Source of the DNA: Alviniconcha marisindica
Taxonomy: Eukaryota; Mollusca; Gastropoda; Provannidae
DNA length: 64,000 bases
NCBI GenBank assembly: GCA_018857735.1
Contig: JABMCL010003121.1
Span: 103,501 to 167,500 of the forward strand
Direction of reading: 5' to 3'
Position numbers and translations under genes: made by a program
In this document: in pieces, positions 51,410 to 63,885 of the stretch
How positions within the stretch are numbered: position 1 is the first letter of the stretch
How the letters are laid out: every line of letters begins with the position of its first letter
The notes under the pieces: model-generated
What the model was told of the DNA's origin: nothing
The model's database searches: none
What the model saw: the letters and a program-made list of their open reading frames with translations, nothing else

Positions 51410-53070
51410 GTCCAGACCGCCGTATCCATGGCTGTATGTCGGTACTGACCGCAGTATCCATGGCTGTATCTCTGTCCGGACCGCCGTATCCATGGCTGTA
51501 TGTCTGTACTGACCGCCGTATCCATGGCTGTATGTCTGTACTGACCGCCGATCCATGGCTGTATCTCTGTCCTGACCGCCGTATCCATGGCTAAATCCAT
51601 GGCCGTATCCATGGCTGTATGTCTGTACTGACCGCCGTATCCATGGCTGTATCTCTGTCCTGACCGCCGTATCCATGGCTGTATGTCTGTACTGACCGCC
51701 GATCCATGGCTGTATCTCTGTCCTGACCGCCGTATCCATGGCTGTATGTCTGTACTGACCGCCGTATTCTCCATGGCTGTATCTCTGTCCTGACCGCCGT
51801 ATCCATGGCTGTATCTCTGTCCTGACCGCCGTATCCATGGCTGTATGTCTGTACTGACCGCCGATCCATGGCTGTATCTCTGTCCTGACCGCCGTATCCA
51901 TGGCTGTATGTCTGTACTGACCGCCGATCCATGGCTGTATCTCTGTCCTGACCGCCGTATCCATGGCTGTATCTCTGTCCTGACCGCCGTATCCATGGCT
52001 GTATGTCTGTACTGACCGCCGTATCCATGGCTGTATGTCTGTACTGACCGCCGATCCATGGCTGTATCTCTGTCCTGACCGCCGTATCCATGGCTGTATG
52101 TCTGTACTGACCGCCGATCCATGGCTGTATCTCTGTCCTGACCGCCGTATCCATGGCTGTATTCTGTCCTGACCGCCGATCCATGGCTGTATGTCTGTAC
52201 TGACCGCCGATCCATGGCTGTATCTCTGTCCTGACCGCCGTATCCATGGCTGTATGTCTGTACTGACCGCCGTATCCATGGCTGTATGTCTGTACTGACC
52301 GCCGATCCATGGCTGTATCTCTGTCCTGACCGCCGTATCCATGGCTGTATGTCTGTACTGACCGCCGTATCCATGGCTGTATGTCTGTACTGACCGCCGA
52401 TCCATGGCTGTATCTCTGTCCTGACCGCCGTATCCATGGCTGTATTCTGTCTGACCGCCGATCCATGGCTGTATTCTGTCTGACCGCCGTATCCATGGCT
52501 GTATCTCTGTCCTGACCGCCGTATCCATGGCTGTATCTCTGTCCTGACCGCCGTATCCATGGCTGTATGTCTGTACTGACCGCCGTATCCATGGCTGTAT
52601 CTCTGTCCTGACCGCCGTATCCATGGCTGTATCTCTGTCCTGACCGCCGTATCCATGGCTGTATCTCTGTCTTAATCACCGTATCTATGGCTGTATCTCG
52701 AGTCTGTATCCATGGCTGTATCTCTGTCCTAATCGCCGTATCCATGGCTGTATCTCTGTCCTAATCGCCGTATCCATGGCTGTATCTCGAGTCTGTCCGT
52801 ATCCATGGCCGCTGTGTCTCTGTCCTGACCGCCGTGTCCATGGCTGTGTCTCTGTCCTGACCGCCGTATCCATGGCTGTGTCTCTGTCCTAATCGCCGTA
52901 TCCATGGCTGTATCTCGAGTCTGTCCGTATCCATGGCTGTATCTCTGTGCTGACCGCCGTATCCATGGCTGTGTCTCTGTCCTAATCGTCGTATCCATGG
53001 CTGTATCTCGAGTCTGTCCGTATCCATGGCTGTATCTCGAGTCTGTCCGTGTTTATGGCTGTATCTCTGT
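51410..53070. repeat. 32-bp minisatellite, about 50 copies, with two unit types
   Basis: Unit tatccatggctgtatctctg, tcctgaccgcc (type A) alternates with gtatgtctgtactgaccgcc (type B), some shortened by three bases (gatccatgg). From 52.67 kb the units change to cctaatcgcc and ctcgagtctgtcc. Long ORFs in all minus-strand frames are a by-product. Confidence 0.95.
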
Positions 53071-53520
53071 GTTGACCGCCTCCTCACTGGCCAACTTCCG
53101 CCTTGGCTTGGACTGCGTCATAGCACAATGCCGGAAACATCGACTTACATTATAGACGTATATAAATATATGTAAGTCCTTGGTCGGAGAGTCGGTGGCG
53201 GGGAGCATTGGCTTTCGAAAGCTACGTACGTTAACTCTTTGCCGACGGAGCAGCATCTACCTGTGGCCGGCCTTTGCGCGCTGCTCTGTTACGGACAAGG
53301 ACTTGCGCATATGTACGTCCATGAGTCTCTCAGTCGTTACCACAAAACCTTGCACTACCGTGGCTGAAGATGTCAAGGACGTAGTCAGTTCGTACAACTG
53401 AAGACGTCAAAGATGTAGACAGAGTAGTTCGTACTACCGAAGATGTCAAGGATGTGTAGTCAAACAGAGTTATTCATAGTACTGAAGATGTGAGGGATAT
53501 AGTCAAATAGAATAGTTCGT
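53070..53520. other. Unique sequence next to the 32-bp array
   Basis: CpG-containing, no recognised product. A plus-strand ORF of 73 codons at 53180 has no features of a known family. A weak repeat (gaagatgtcaaggacgtagt) is at 53360-53520. Confidence 0.35.
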
Positions 53521-53590
53521 ACAATACAATATAACTTTATTGCCAAGTGTCGATACACTGATTGCACGAGGAATGTTTTGTGGTGCCAAA
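53520..53590. mobile_element. Retroelement-like end (ataactttattgccaagtgt)
   Basis: Comparable in form to 27145 and 43890. Confidence 0.4.
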
Positions 53591-54229
53591 TACACTTATC
53601 ACACACATTCACTCCAATCATAAAGTATTTAATTACAACAACAGCAAATAAACATCCTGGTAAAACGTCATTCATAAATCATAGATAAAAACATGAGAAA
53701 ATCCCACCGGCATCAAGCTATGCATATCACATAAAATAAAATTGCCACTTCCTGAGGACCCCTCTTAAAAGTTACTGTCCTAATAAAAGCAGTTATAAGA
53801 ATTATCTACAACAAATTAATTAATTAATCCCGCCGGCTTATTCCCTTGGCCACTATCACCCTGACCCATCCAAGATCCTACGCACTAAAAACATCCCTGT
53901 CTGGACTCAATTGACACGGGAATGGGCCTAGTGTAGACGTCATTAGCCTGACACAACAAGGCGCCCCCCCCCCCCCCCCCACCCCCGCCCTCCGCTACAC
54001 ACCACCCAAACTCCAAGCACTGGTTTACGACAAAAAAGTCCTTCCTTCAAACGCTGCCGTATTTAGTTACGCCATAGGGTCCACTGAAAACTGTCAGCTA
54101 ACGAGCTGTTTTTTGTTGGTACTCAAACAGTAGTAAGTTTGTTACAAACAACTCAAATAAAACTAGGCGTGCTTGGGCGCCGCCAACAAAGTTTACACCA
54201 GCACAAATAAAACCACAATCGTTTGAACC

Positions 54230-54500
54230 GAGACGGAACTCTTTCTTTTACCCAGGGTGGATGCGTCTCATGTTTACGTGCGTGCTTTGGCGCTAGGTTG
54301 CTTCTGCAGTCTTATTAGTACCCAGACCTTTCGGAGGGCGCTGACCGCGTCGGTGGACAGCTGCGCGGAGATAAGGAGTGCCCCTTCAGTGGCGTAACGA
54401 AATCTGGCAGAATTTGGAGGTAGGTGCCGGAAAGCGATGCTCGGAGTGTGACCCCCTCACCTCGAGCAACAACACAACACGTGCGTGCTGTTAGGGGAAG
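54230..54500. promoter_or_regulatory. CpG-rich promoter-like patch
   Basis: Higher GC and CpG density than its AT-rich surroundings (gcgctgaccgcgtcggtgga, cagctgcgcggagataagga). It ends just before a start codon with a good donor at 54599. No TATA box is evident. Confidence 0.4.
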
Positions 54501-54598
54501 CTACTCTGGACAAAGCCGGAGTCCTCTCCCCTAAGCAAACGGCATTTTCAGGCGAAATTTAAAAAAGAAAAAAAGAGCTAGTGTTTGTACACGATACC

Positions 54599-54624
54599 AT
54601 GGATACAGTGCATGTTCTTCGTCC
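54599..54624 (+). CDS. Possible first coding exon of an unidentified gene
   Basis: taccATGg is a good start context. It reads MDTVHVLRP and meets the consensus donor CGTCC|GTAAGTAAAG. A CpG-rich patch lies upstream. No further exon was found in the next kilobases, so this may be chance. Confidence 0.25.
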
Positions 54625-54639
54625 GTAAGTAAAGGATTT

Positions 54640-55750
54640 TAATGAGTCATTGCAATTAATAACAAAACAGTAGAGCTCAAACTTTAGGGTAAGGCAACGT
54701 GCAAGTGCAGTTCGGACCCAGAAGTCATATCAGAGACAGGGGAAACTATCGTGTCGGGATATCTATGTTACATCATTTGCAAATCAAAAACTATAAAACG
54801 CAGTTAAATAAAACTGAAATAAATAAAACTCTCACTTCCATACACGACTCAGCAGCATATGCCGCCCCCAAGCCTTTCGGCACCCACGTAAGAGTAAAAC
54901 TGGCCGAACTTCAATGAATAAATATAAAATGTTTATGTAAGATTAACAACCAGCAGGCAAAATATCAAAATATAAACATTAAAATTAATTTGATCCAGTA
55001 AAAATAGATGCTCAAAATGGTGACAATAACAGATAGATGAATTATAATAGAGAGACCATGTAGGCCCGTTTACGCTCCACAGCAAGCCACATCATCACTC
55101 AAGGCATATAATTTAGCATTTAAGAGAACTGCACAGTACAACGACAACAACAAAAACGCAGTATTACCTTGAACTTGAAGAAGAACAGACTTATGTGCTT
55201 ATGCACATTCTGCCAGATAACCTCCCAGACTACTTAACATTTAGGCATGGTCTCAGAAAGATTGCAGAATATAAACTCTGCATGAAGATAGTAACACTGT
55301 GATAAACAAAAGCACTTAAGCAAGGTTAAACATCATTCACTGATTCAGGTTTGTATACATGTATATTAAATATCATTATATGTATATGGGTTCTTCTTCA
55401 GTGCTGGTCCTAACTGGTAGTCACTCACTTTGCAACAGTTTTGTTGTAAACCAGTTCCTTTTTTTCACCAAATGGAGAAAATTCCCTTTGTTATACACCC
55501 AAGAAGCAATGAGAGCAATATGGTGGAGAAAAAAATGTTTTGTTTATTTTTTTATTAGCAAAATATACTCCCATGTCACACAAAAATGGCGGCCAAAAAC
55601 GGGAATGGCGATACCCTACTGCTTGTGTTGGAAGCTACTTCATACCAGACGAAAATATTCAGACATATCTAATTTGTTTGCAAAGTTGCAACATGCAAAA
55701 GCACCAGAAAGCTAATTTCAGGACTGCTGAGTATGTCTGTGTACAACAAT
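54640..55750. other. AT-rich unique sequence
   Basis: An open stretch of 118 codons at 55359 lacks recognisable domains. No exon assigned. Confidence 0.35.
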
Positions 55751-55764
55751 GATGGTTGAAAGTG

Positions 55765-55955
55765 AGCATAACGCACATCCAGGACTGTGGAAACAATCAA
55801 TCCTGTGGTCCAGGACTGTGGAAACAAACAATCCTGTAGTCCAGGACTGTGGAAACAAACAATCCTGTAGTCCAGGATTGTGGAAACAAACAATCCTGTA
55901 GTCCAGGATTGTGGAAACATACAATCCTGTAGTCCAGAAGTGTGGAAACAAACAA
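55765..55955. repeat. 31-bp minisatellite, six copies
   Basis: The unit is ccaggactgtggaaacaaac plus aatcctgtagt. Confidence 0.93.
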
Positions 55956-56110
55956 TCTGAAAGAAGGATGACTGCCAATGTTCTCAAAACTAGATCCAAA
56001 CACACACACAAAAAGGTTAAAAAACCCCACTTATTTATTATTGTGCACTGTCATATTAAATAAGCGTTCTTTTTAACCTGTCATGACTGTGCCTTTGGAT
56101 TATGGATACA
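55955..56110. mobile_element. Short foldback copy
   Basis: Left end gactgccaatgttctcaaaa, tagatccaaacacac, ggttaaaaaaccccacttat; right end ttaaataagcgttctttttaacc, ending gcctttggatta. The two ends are inverted repeats of each other with about 25 bases between, a reduced version of the 41.6-kb element. Confidence 0.75.
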
Positions 56111-56234
56111 CCAAAATAACCCAGCATACACTAAAAAGTGTCAGAGTCTTTAAAATGTTGAAGCTGGCGGACCCTGCATGGAATAATAAGAAGACACTGG
56201 CCCCAGCAATAACACCAAGGTACACTAAAATGTC

Positions 56235-57145
56235 GTTATACTCTACATAGTTTTGTGGGGACTATCGTTTTGGTCAACATAGTTGTGTGGGGACTATTGT
56301 TATGGTCAACACAGTTGTGTGGGGACTATCGTTATGGTCAACACAGTTGTGTGGGGACTATCGTTATGGTCAACACAGTTGTGTGGGGACTATCGTTATG
56401 GTCTACATAGTTGTGTGGGGACTATCGTTATGGTCTACACAGTTGTGTGGGGACTATCGTTATGGTCAACACAGTTGTGAGGACTATCGATATGGTCAAC
56501 ACAGTTGTGGGGACTATCGTTAAGGTCAACACAGTTGTGTGGGGACTATCGTTATGGTCTACATAGTTGTGTGGGGACTATCGTTATGGTCTTCATAGTT
56601 GTGTGGGGACTATCATTATGGTCTACACATTTGTGTGGGGACTATCTTATGGTCAACACAGTTGTGTGGGGACTATCGTTATGGTCAACATAGTTTTATG
56701 GAGACTATCGTTATTTTTCTATCGTTATGGTCTACATAGTTGTGTGGGGACTATCGTTATGGTCTACATAGTTGTGTGGGGACTATCGTTATGGTCTGCA
56801 TAGTTGTGTGGGGACTATCGTTATGGTCTACACATTTGTGTGGGGACTATCGTTATGGTCAACACAGTTGTGTGGGGACTATCGTTATGGTCAACATAGT
56901 TTTATGGGGACTATCGTTATGGTCTACATAGTTGTGTGGGAACTATCGTTAGGGTCTACATATATTTGTGGGGACTATCGTTATGGTTTACATAGTTGTG
57001 TGGGGACTATCGTTGTGGTCTACATAGTTGTGTGGGGACTATCGTTATGGTCTACATAATTGTGTGGGGGACTGTCTTTATGGTCTACATAGTTGTGTGG
57101 GAACTATCGTTATACTCTACATAGTTGTGTGGGGACCATCATCGC
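56235..57145. repeat. 32-bp minisatellite, about 28 copies
   Basis: The unit contains ggggactatcgttatggtca and acacagttgtgt. A block of several units (about 56.52-56.70 and 56.73-56.92 kb) is itself repeated. Confidence 0.94.
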
Positions 57146-57239
57146 CACGAGCAGCTCCTATCATAACAGCGTCCACCGTCGGCAAAACGGAGACACATCC
57201 TCGCAAAGATGGCTTGTGACTGCTGCACAGATGGCAGGG

Positions 57240-57590
57240 AAAGTAAACTACAGAAAGCCCACACCCACAGTTCCCTCACTCCATCGCATGAACTTGTCAG
57301 TGTACAGTTAGTAAACTACAAAAAGCTCACACCCACAGTTCCCTCACTCCATCGCATGAACTTGTCAGTGTACAGTTAGTACACTACAGAAAGCTCACAC
57401 CCACAGTTCCCTCACTCCATCGCATGAACTTGTCAGTGTACAGTTAGTAAACTACAGAAAGCTCACACCCACAGTTCCCTCACTCCATCGCATGAACTTG
57501 TCAGTGTACAGTTAGTAAACTACAGAAAGCTCACACCCACAGTTCCCTCACTCCATCGCATGAACTTGTCAGTGTACAGTTAGTGCAGTA
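57240..57590. repeat. 68-bp tandem repeat, five copies
   Basis: The unit contains gtaaactacagaaagctcac, acccacagttccctcactcc and atgaacttgtcagtgtacag. Almost identical copies. Confidence 0.94.
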
Positions 57591-57614
57591 CTGGGTGACT
57601 CCCGGCAAGCTGCT

Positions 57615-58440
57615 CTGTGCTCAGCTGGAAACTGCTACAACAACAACAACGACAACGATGATGACAACAATGACTACGACGACAACAATGATGATGACGA
57701 CAACAACAACAACGACGAAACCACCACCAACAATGACGACAACGATGACGAAACAACGACAATGACGACGACGAAAACAACAACAATGATGACAACGACG
57801 ACGAAAACCAACAACAACAATGACGACAACGAAGACGAAAACAACAACGACTACAAAAACAACAACAATGACATCAACGACGACGAAAACAACAACAATG
57901 ACATCAACGACGACGAAAACAACAACAATGATGATGACGATGATGAAAACAACAACAACGAGGATGAAAACAACAACAAAGACGATGACGAAAACAACAA
58001 CGACGATGACTAAAACAACAACGACGATGATGATGACAACAACAACAACGACGACGAGGCGGACGACGACAACAACAACGACGACGACGAAAACAACAAC
58101 AACAATGACGACAACGACGACGAAAACAACAATGACGACAACGACGACGAAAACAACAACAATGACGACAACGATGACGAAAACAACAACAACAACAAAA
58201 ATGACGACAACGACGACGAAAACAACAACAACAATGACGACAACGACGACGAAAACAACAACAATGACGACGACGAAAACAGCAACGACGACGACGAGAC
58301 GACGAAAACAACAACAACAACAACAACGACGAAAACGACGACGACGACAACGACGACGTCGACGAAAACAAAAACAACAACGACGACGACGAAAACAACA
58401 ACGACGACGACGACAACAACAACAGCAACAACAACAACGG
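57615..58440. repeat. ACR trinucleotide tract (GAC/AAC/GAT)
   Basis: About 800 bases of GAC, AAC and GAT triplets with aaaacaac spacers. Long ORFs of Thr/Lys, Asp/Asn or Ser/Leu/Cys/Arg are low complexity. Confidence 0.95.
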
Positions 58441-58637
58441 GGGAAAAAACACCAACGACAACAGCCAGTCTCTTTTACTCAGAAATATCGGACATCGGCA
58501 ATGCATCGCTCTGTTTTCAGTCACAGCTTGCTCTGAGCACAGTATGGGGCGTCTATACTCAGTTTGAACTCCTGCTACGCAAACCGATCAATACAGGCTA
58601 ACTGACGAAAGCAAAAATATGCAGAGGGCGAAAGCTT

Positions 58638-58638
58638 G

Positions 58639-58701
<63 letters not shown>

Positions 58702-58778
58702 ATTATTATTATTATTATTATTACTTGTACTTTTTATTGCCTGATATGAAGTAGATGAACGACATACGGCTGCGCAAT

Positions 58779-58828
<50 letters not shown>

Positions 58829-58838
58829 AGACAGAGAC

Positions 58839-58889
<51 letters not shown>

Positions 58890-58890
58890 A
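58638..58890. repeat. (TA)n, (ATT)n, (GA)n and (GACA)n tracts
   Basis: (TA)n 58638-58697, (ATT)n to 58722, (GA)n 58780-58826, (GACA)n 58838-58888. Confidence 0.93.
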
Positions 58891-59149
58891 TGAAAGCGCG
58901 CCTACGAAAGGGAAGATCTAGTTCATGAAAAAGAGTTATATCATTTTATCAAATTATATAAAAAGTTACATTTTCATCAAAAAGCGCTATATTATATTAT
59001 ATATAATTTAGCTGGATGTGTGGACCACCGCCCCCCCCCCCCCACCCCCCTCCTCCCCGACTAGCAAACACTGAAGCTACGTGACATTATATATTAATGA
59101 AAGAGAGTAGAGCCCAGACCGTGCAGAGAATCGGCTGCCATATCATGCG

Positions 59150-59300
59150 CTACACAATAATAACGAACGCGCGCGTTATCAGCACGTCGCGCAGCTGACG
59201 TCAAGCGCATGCGCTATGACGTGGAGAGGCCGTACCTCTATTATGGGTCCATCACAGGGGTTACTGTCTGCGGGTGTCGGTGCGCCAGTACACGTGACCA
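59150..59300. promoter_or_regulatory. Promoter-like cluster: CRE and NRF-1 sites
   Basis: The palindromic CRE TGACGTCA is at 59196-59203, the NRF-1-type palindrome GCGCATGCGC at 59205-59214, and a CRE half-site (TGACGTG) at 59217. The surrounding 150 bases are CpG-rich. No gene beginning here is recognised on either strand. Confidence 0.5.
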
Positions 59301-59429
59301 TCTGAAGATGATAGTTTATTGTCCATTCGTCCGCCGTACGTACGCCACACCGGGCTTCGTTTAGCCAGAAGGCCAAAGCCTGCACGACCTTCCAGCAGCA
59401 GATAGTAGTGGGTCTCGAGAGCTTCTGCT

Positions 59430-59830
59430 CATGCAGTCTCCCTTTCGTTTCAGTGTTGCCTTTCCTCCACAGAAACCATCGTTTCAGTGTTGCCTTTCCT
59501 CCACAGAAACCATCGTTTCAGTGTTGCCTTTCCTCCACAGAAACCATCGTTTCAGTGTTGCCTTTCCTCCACAGAAACCATCGTTTCAGTGTTGCCTTTC
59601 CTCCACAGAAACCATCGTTTCAGTGTTGCCTTTCCTCCACAGAAACCATCGTTTCAGTGTTGCCTTTCCTCCACAGAAACCATCGTTTCAGTGTTGCCTT
59701 TCCTCCACAGAAACCATCGTTTCAGTGTTGCCTTTCCTCCACAGAAACCATCGTTTCAGTGTTGCCTTTCCTCCACAGAAACCATCGTTTCAGTGTTGCC
59801 TTTCCTCCACAGAAACCATCGTTTCAGTGT
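59430..59830. repeat. 34-bp minisatellite, about 12 identical copies
   Basis: The unit gtttcagtgttgcctttcct, ccacagaaaccatc shows virtually no variation. Each unit contains a pyrimidine tract and CAG that resemble a splice acceptor. Confidence 0.96.
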
Positions 59831-59884
59831 GACAGCCTCAGGTGCCTCCTCCACAGAACATCAGTGTGCCTCCTCAGCATGTGT

Positions 59885-59886
59885 TT

Positions 59887-59917
<31 letters not shown>

Positions 59918-59956
59918 TTTGTGTGTGAGCTGGGGGTGCGCTGGCGCAGCGTGTGT

Positions 59957-59987
<31 letters not shown>

Positions 59988-60155
59988 TGCGTGGCGCTGC
60001 GCGCGTGTGTTTGTGTGTGTATGTGTGTGTGTGTGTGGTATTGTCCCCAGCGCGGCGGCTGCGTGTGTGTGTGGGGGCGCGTGCGTCGTGCGTGCGGCGT
60101 GTGCGTGCGTGTGTGTAGTGCGTGCGCGTGCGTGCGTGTGTGCGTGCGTGTGTGT
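59885..60155. repeat. TG/TGCG microsatellite, interrupted
   Basis: TG tracts with GC-rich interruptions (gcgcggcggctgcgtg). Confidence 0.9.
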
Positions 60156-60157
60156 GT

Positions 60158-60375
60158 GAAAAACCTAACAACTAGTCCTTGCTAAGCTACTGAGGAGTAA
60201 ATATAAAATTACAGGCCTCATTTATAGACATAGTTATAGGCTTGAATGCGTGAGCGAAACGTTATACATGAAATTTCCACACCAAACAGCGTGTTCACAG
60301 CGACAGATGCACACATGCATACATCACTCTGTTACATGACACATTATGAGCATACAACCAGCAATCAATCAGTCA
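60158..60375. repeat. Dispersed family D, copy 3
   Basis: aacctaacaactagtccttg, taaatataaaattacaggcc, acatgaaatttccacacc, cacatgcatacatcactctg and tgagcatacaaccagcaatc match copies 1 and 2. Confidence 0.78.
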
Positions 60376-60850
60376 ATGTTTTATTTTATGTTTGTCTGCA
60401 TCGAGGTGATATTAGACAAACATTTATGTCATATCCATTTTTCTGAAATAAGTCTGTGGTAATAGGACATTCAAGCAGTATGTGTTTTACAGATAGGATA
60501 TTTTTACAAACGCATGTCACATTCTGTGAATATTTAGTGTTCCATGAATTTAGATGTAACTTGTATATTACTCTTGGTAAATACCTCGAGCAAGAAGGTA
60601 TCGCAAATTTACTTTATTTTATTTTTAAAAATTAAAAGTACAAAAGTCTTTGTACTTAGGAAGTTTTTTTCCATATTCGCATCTGAGTTATATGCAATAT
60701 TAATGGCATTAAGCTACATATGCAATATTCAGTTAGCAATACATTTTTTTATTTTTTATCTGCGTTGACTCAATATCAGTTCTGTATGCATTGAAAAACT
60801 GGGACTGTAAAATGAGAGGGGACATACTTCATGAAGTAAAGTATTTAATA
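60375..60850. other. AT-rich intergenic sequence
   Basis: No gene or repeat recognised. Confidence 0.35.
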
Positions 60851-60851
60851 C

Positions 60852-60857
<6 letters not shown>

Positions 60858-60915
<58 letters not shown>

Positions 60916-60997
60916 TCGAACTCTAAAACTTTTTTCTACAAGGATTGTAGTTTAGGTTCTGTCAAAAACCCGTCTAACAACTAGTCCTTGCTAAGCT

Positions 60998-61074
<77 letters not shown>

Positions 61075-61165
61075 TCGAACTCTAAAACTTTTTTCTACAA
61101 GGATTGTAGTTTAGGTTCTGTCCAAAACCCGTCTAACTGCTTGTCCTTGCTAAGCTACTGCTGAA
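60858..61165. repeat. (GA)n tracts with two family D core copies
   Basis: (GA)n 60858-60912 and 61002-61070, each followed by gaactcgaactctaaaactt, caaggattgtagtttaggtt and the ctagtccttgc/cttgtccttgc end. The GA tract plus D core (about 150 bases) is a tandem duplication. Confidence 0.85.
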
Positions 61166-61319
61166 TTGGAGAGTGACTGCATTATTATTTGGCTGTTTTG
61201 CTAGGACGTATGTAGTGTGCATGTGAGGGTGAGGGTGTGTCTGTATTGAGAACTTCCATTTCAGATCTCTTGGCTTAACTTTTACTGTATGTACAATCTT
61301 ATGGGCTAAATTGCTCTCT

Positions 61320-61342
61320 CTCCCCCCCCCCCCCCCCCCCCG
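61320..61342. repeat. Poly(C) run
   Basis: About 20 C after ctctctctcccc. Confidence 0.8.
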
Positions 61343-61452
61343 CTCCACAGTCTCTCTCTGTAACAGCTTTTACTAATTGACTTTCATCCGGTTTTAGGAA
61401 TAATTTATGATAATGATCCTCTTTGCAGCCCGACTGTAGTCTGGGCAGAGAC

Positions 61453-61470
61453 CACGTGCTGCTGACGTCA
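61453..61470 (+). promoter_or_regulatory. E-box and CRE just upstream of the SLC17 start codon
   Basis: CACGTG at 61453-61458 and TGACGTCA at 61463-61470, ten bases before the ATG at 61481. They would be in the 5' UTR or core promoter. The pair suggests bHLH and CREB-type binding; no data confirm this. Confidence 0.5.
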
Positions 61471-61480
61471 GAGCTAAAGG

Positions 61481-62594
<1,114 letters not shown>

Positions 62595-62639
62595 GTGAGG
62601 CCTGAGTGTGGTTCACGGTGACTTTGGGGACCGTGAGGT

Positions 62640-63560
62640 CTAGCTGTGACCTTGGGGACAGTCAGGACTAGGTGTGGGTCGTGATGACCTTGGGGACAGC
62701 CAGGTCTAGGTGTGGGTCATGATGGCCTTGGAGACAGTCACGTCTAGATGTGGTTTATAGGAACAATTAGGTCTAGCCGTTGTCATGGTGATCGTGGGGA
62801 CAGATATGTCTATTTGTAGTTTATGGGGACAGACATGTCTATCTGTAGTCCATGGGGACAGACATATCTATCTGTAGTTCATGGGACAGACATGTCTATC
62901 TGTAGTTCACAGTCATGTCTATTTGTAGTTCACAGACATGTAGACATCTGTAGTTCATGGGGACAGACATGTCTATCTGTAGTTCACAGACATGTCTATC
63001 TGTAGTTCATTGGGACATACATGTCTATCTGTAGTTCAGGGACAGACATGTCTATCTGCAGTTCACAGGCATGTCTATCTGTAGTTCATTGGGACATACA
63101 TGTCTATCTGTAGTTCACAGACATGTCTATCTGTAGTTCATTGGGACAGACATGTCTATCTGTAGTTCAGGGACAGACATGTCTATCTGCAGTTCACAGA
63201 CATGTCTATCTGTAGTTCATTGGGACATACATGTCTATCTGTAGTTGACAGACATGTCTATCTGTAGTTCATTGGGACATACATGTCTGTCTGTAGTTCA
63301 GGGACAGACATGTCTATCTGTAGTTCATTGGGACATACATGTCTGTCTGTAGTTCAGGGACAGACATGTCTATCTGTAGTTCATTGGGACATACATGTCT
63401 GTCTGTAGTTCAGGGACAGACATGTCTATCTGTAGCTCAGGGACAGACATGTCTGTCTGTAGTTCATTGGGACATACATGTCTGTCTGTAGTTCAGGGAC
63501 AGACATGTCTATCTGTAGCTCATGAAGACAGACATATCTGTCTGTAGTTCAGGGACAGGT
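62640..63560. repeat. ~29-bp minisatellite (gacagacatgtctatctgta)
   Basis: From 62.8 kb about 30 copies of gacagacatgtctatctgta plus gttcattgg; the centre agacatgtct is palindromic. Preceded by about four longer, diverged units at 62625-62800. Confidence 0.92.
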
Positions 63561-63885
63561 TTCATAGCAACAATAGGGACAGTGAGGTCTGGTTGAGTTT
63601 CATAAGGCAACAGTATGGACAATGAGGTCCGGCTGTGTTTCATGACAACAATAGGGACAGTGAGGTCTGGCTGTGTTTTATGACAACAGTAGGGACAGTG
63701 AGGTCTGGCTGTGTTTCATGACAACAGTAGGGACAGTGAGGTCTGGCTGTGTTTCATGACAACAATAGGGACAGTGAGGTCCGGCTGTGTTTGATGACAA
63801 CAGTAGGGACAATGAGGTCCGGCTGTGTTTCATGACAACAGTAGGGACAGTGAGGTCTGGCTCTGTTTTCATGGTGACCTTTTGG
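63560..63885. repeat. 38-bp minisatellite, about eight copies
   Basis: The unit contains gggacagtgaggtctggctg and tgtttcatgacaacagta. The part gtgaggtctggctgtg resembles the donor and first intronic bases after exon 2 (gtgaggcctgagtgtg). Confidence 0.92.

Noticed and set aside
51143..52745. Three minus-strand open frames of 384-494 codons
   Set aside because: All derive from the 32-bp satellite (HGYGGQDRDTAMD-type repeats in every frame); flanks are microsatellites with no start context or splice sites.
53180..53401. 73-codon plus-strand ORF next to the 32-bp satellite
   Set aside because: No family resemblance and no splice or promoter context; could be chance in a CpG-containing stretch.
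57763..58536. Thr/Lys-, Asp/Asn- or Ser/Cys-rich open frames
   Set aside because: Trinucleotide low complexity; no non-repetitive coding part.
59430..59830. CRISPR-like regular array
   Set aside because: Units are fully tandem with no unique spacers, and the DNA is clearly animal.
59408..60185. Open frames of 232-236 codons
   Set aside because: They read through a 34-bp satellite and then a TG tract; no conserved domain.
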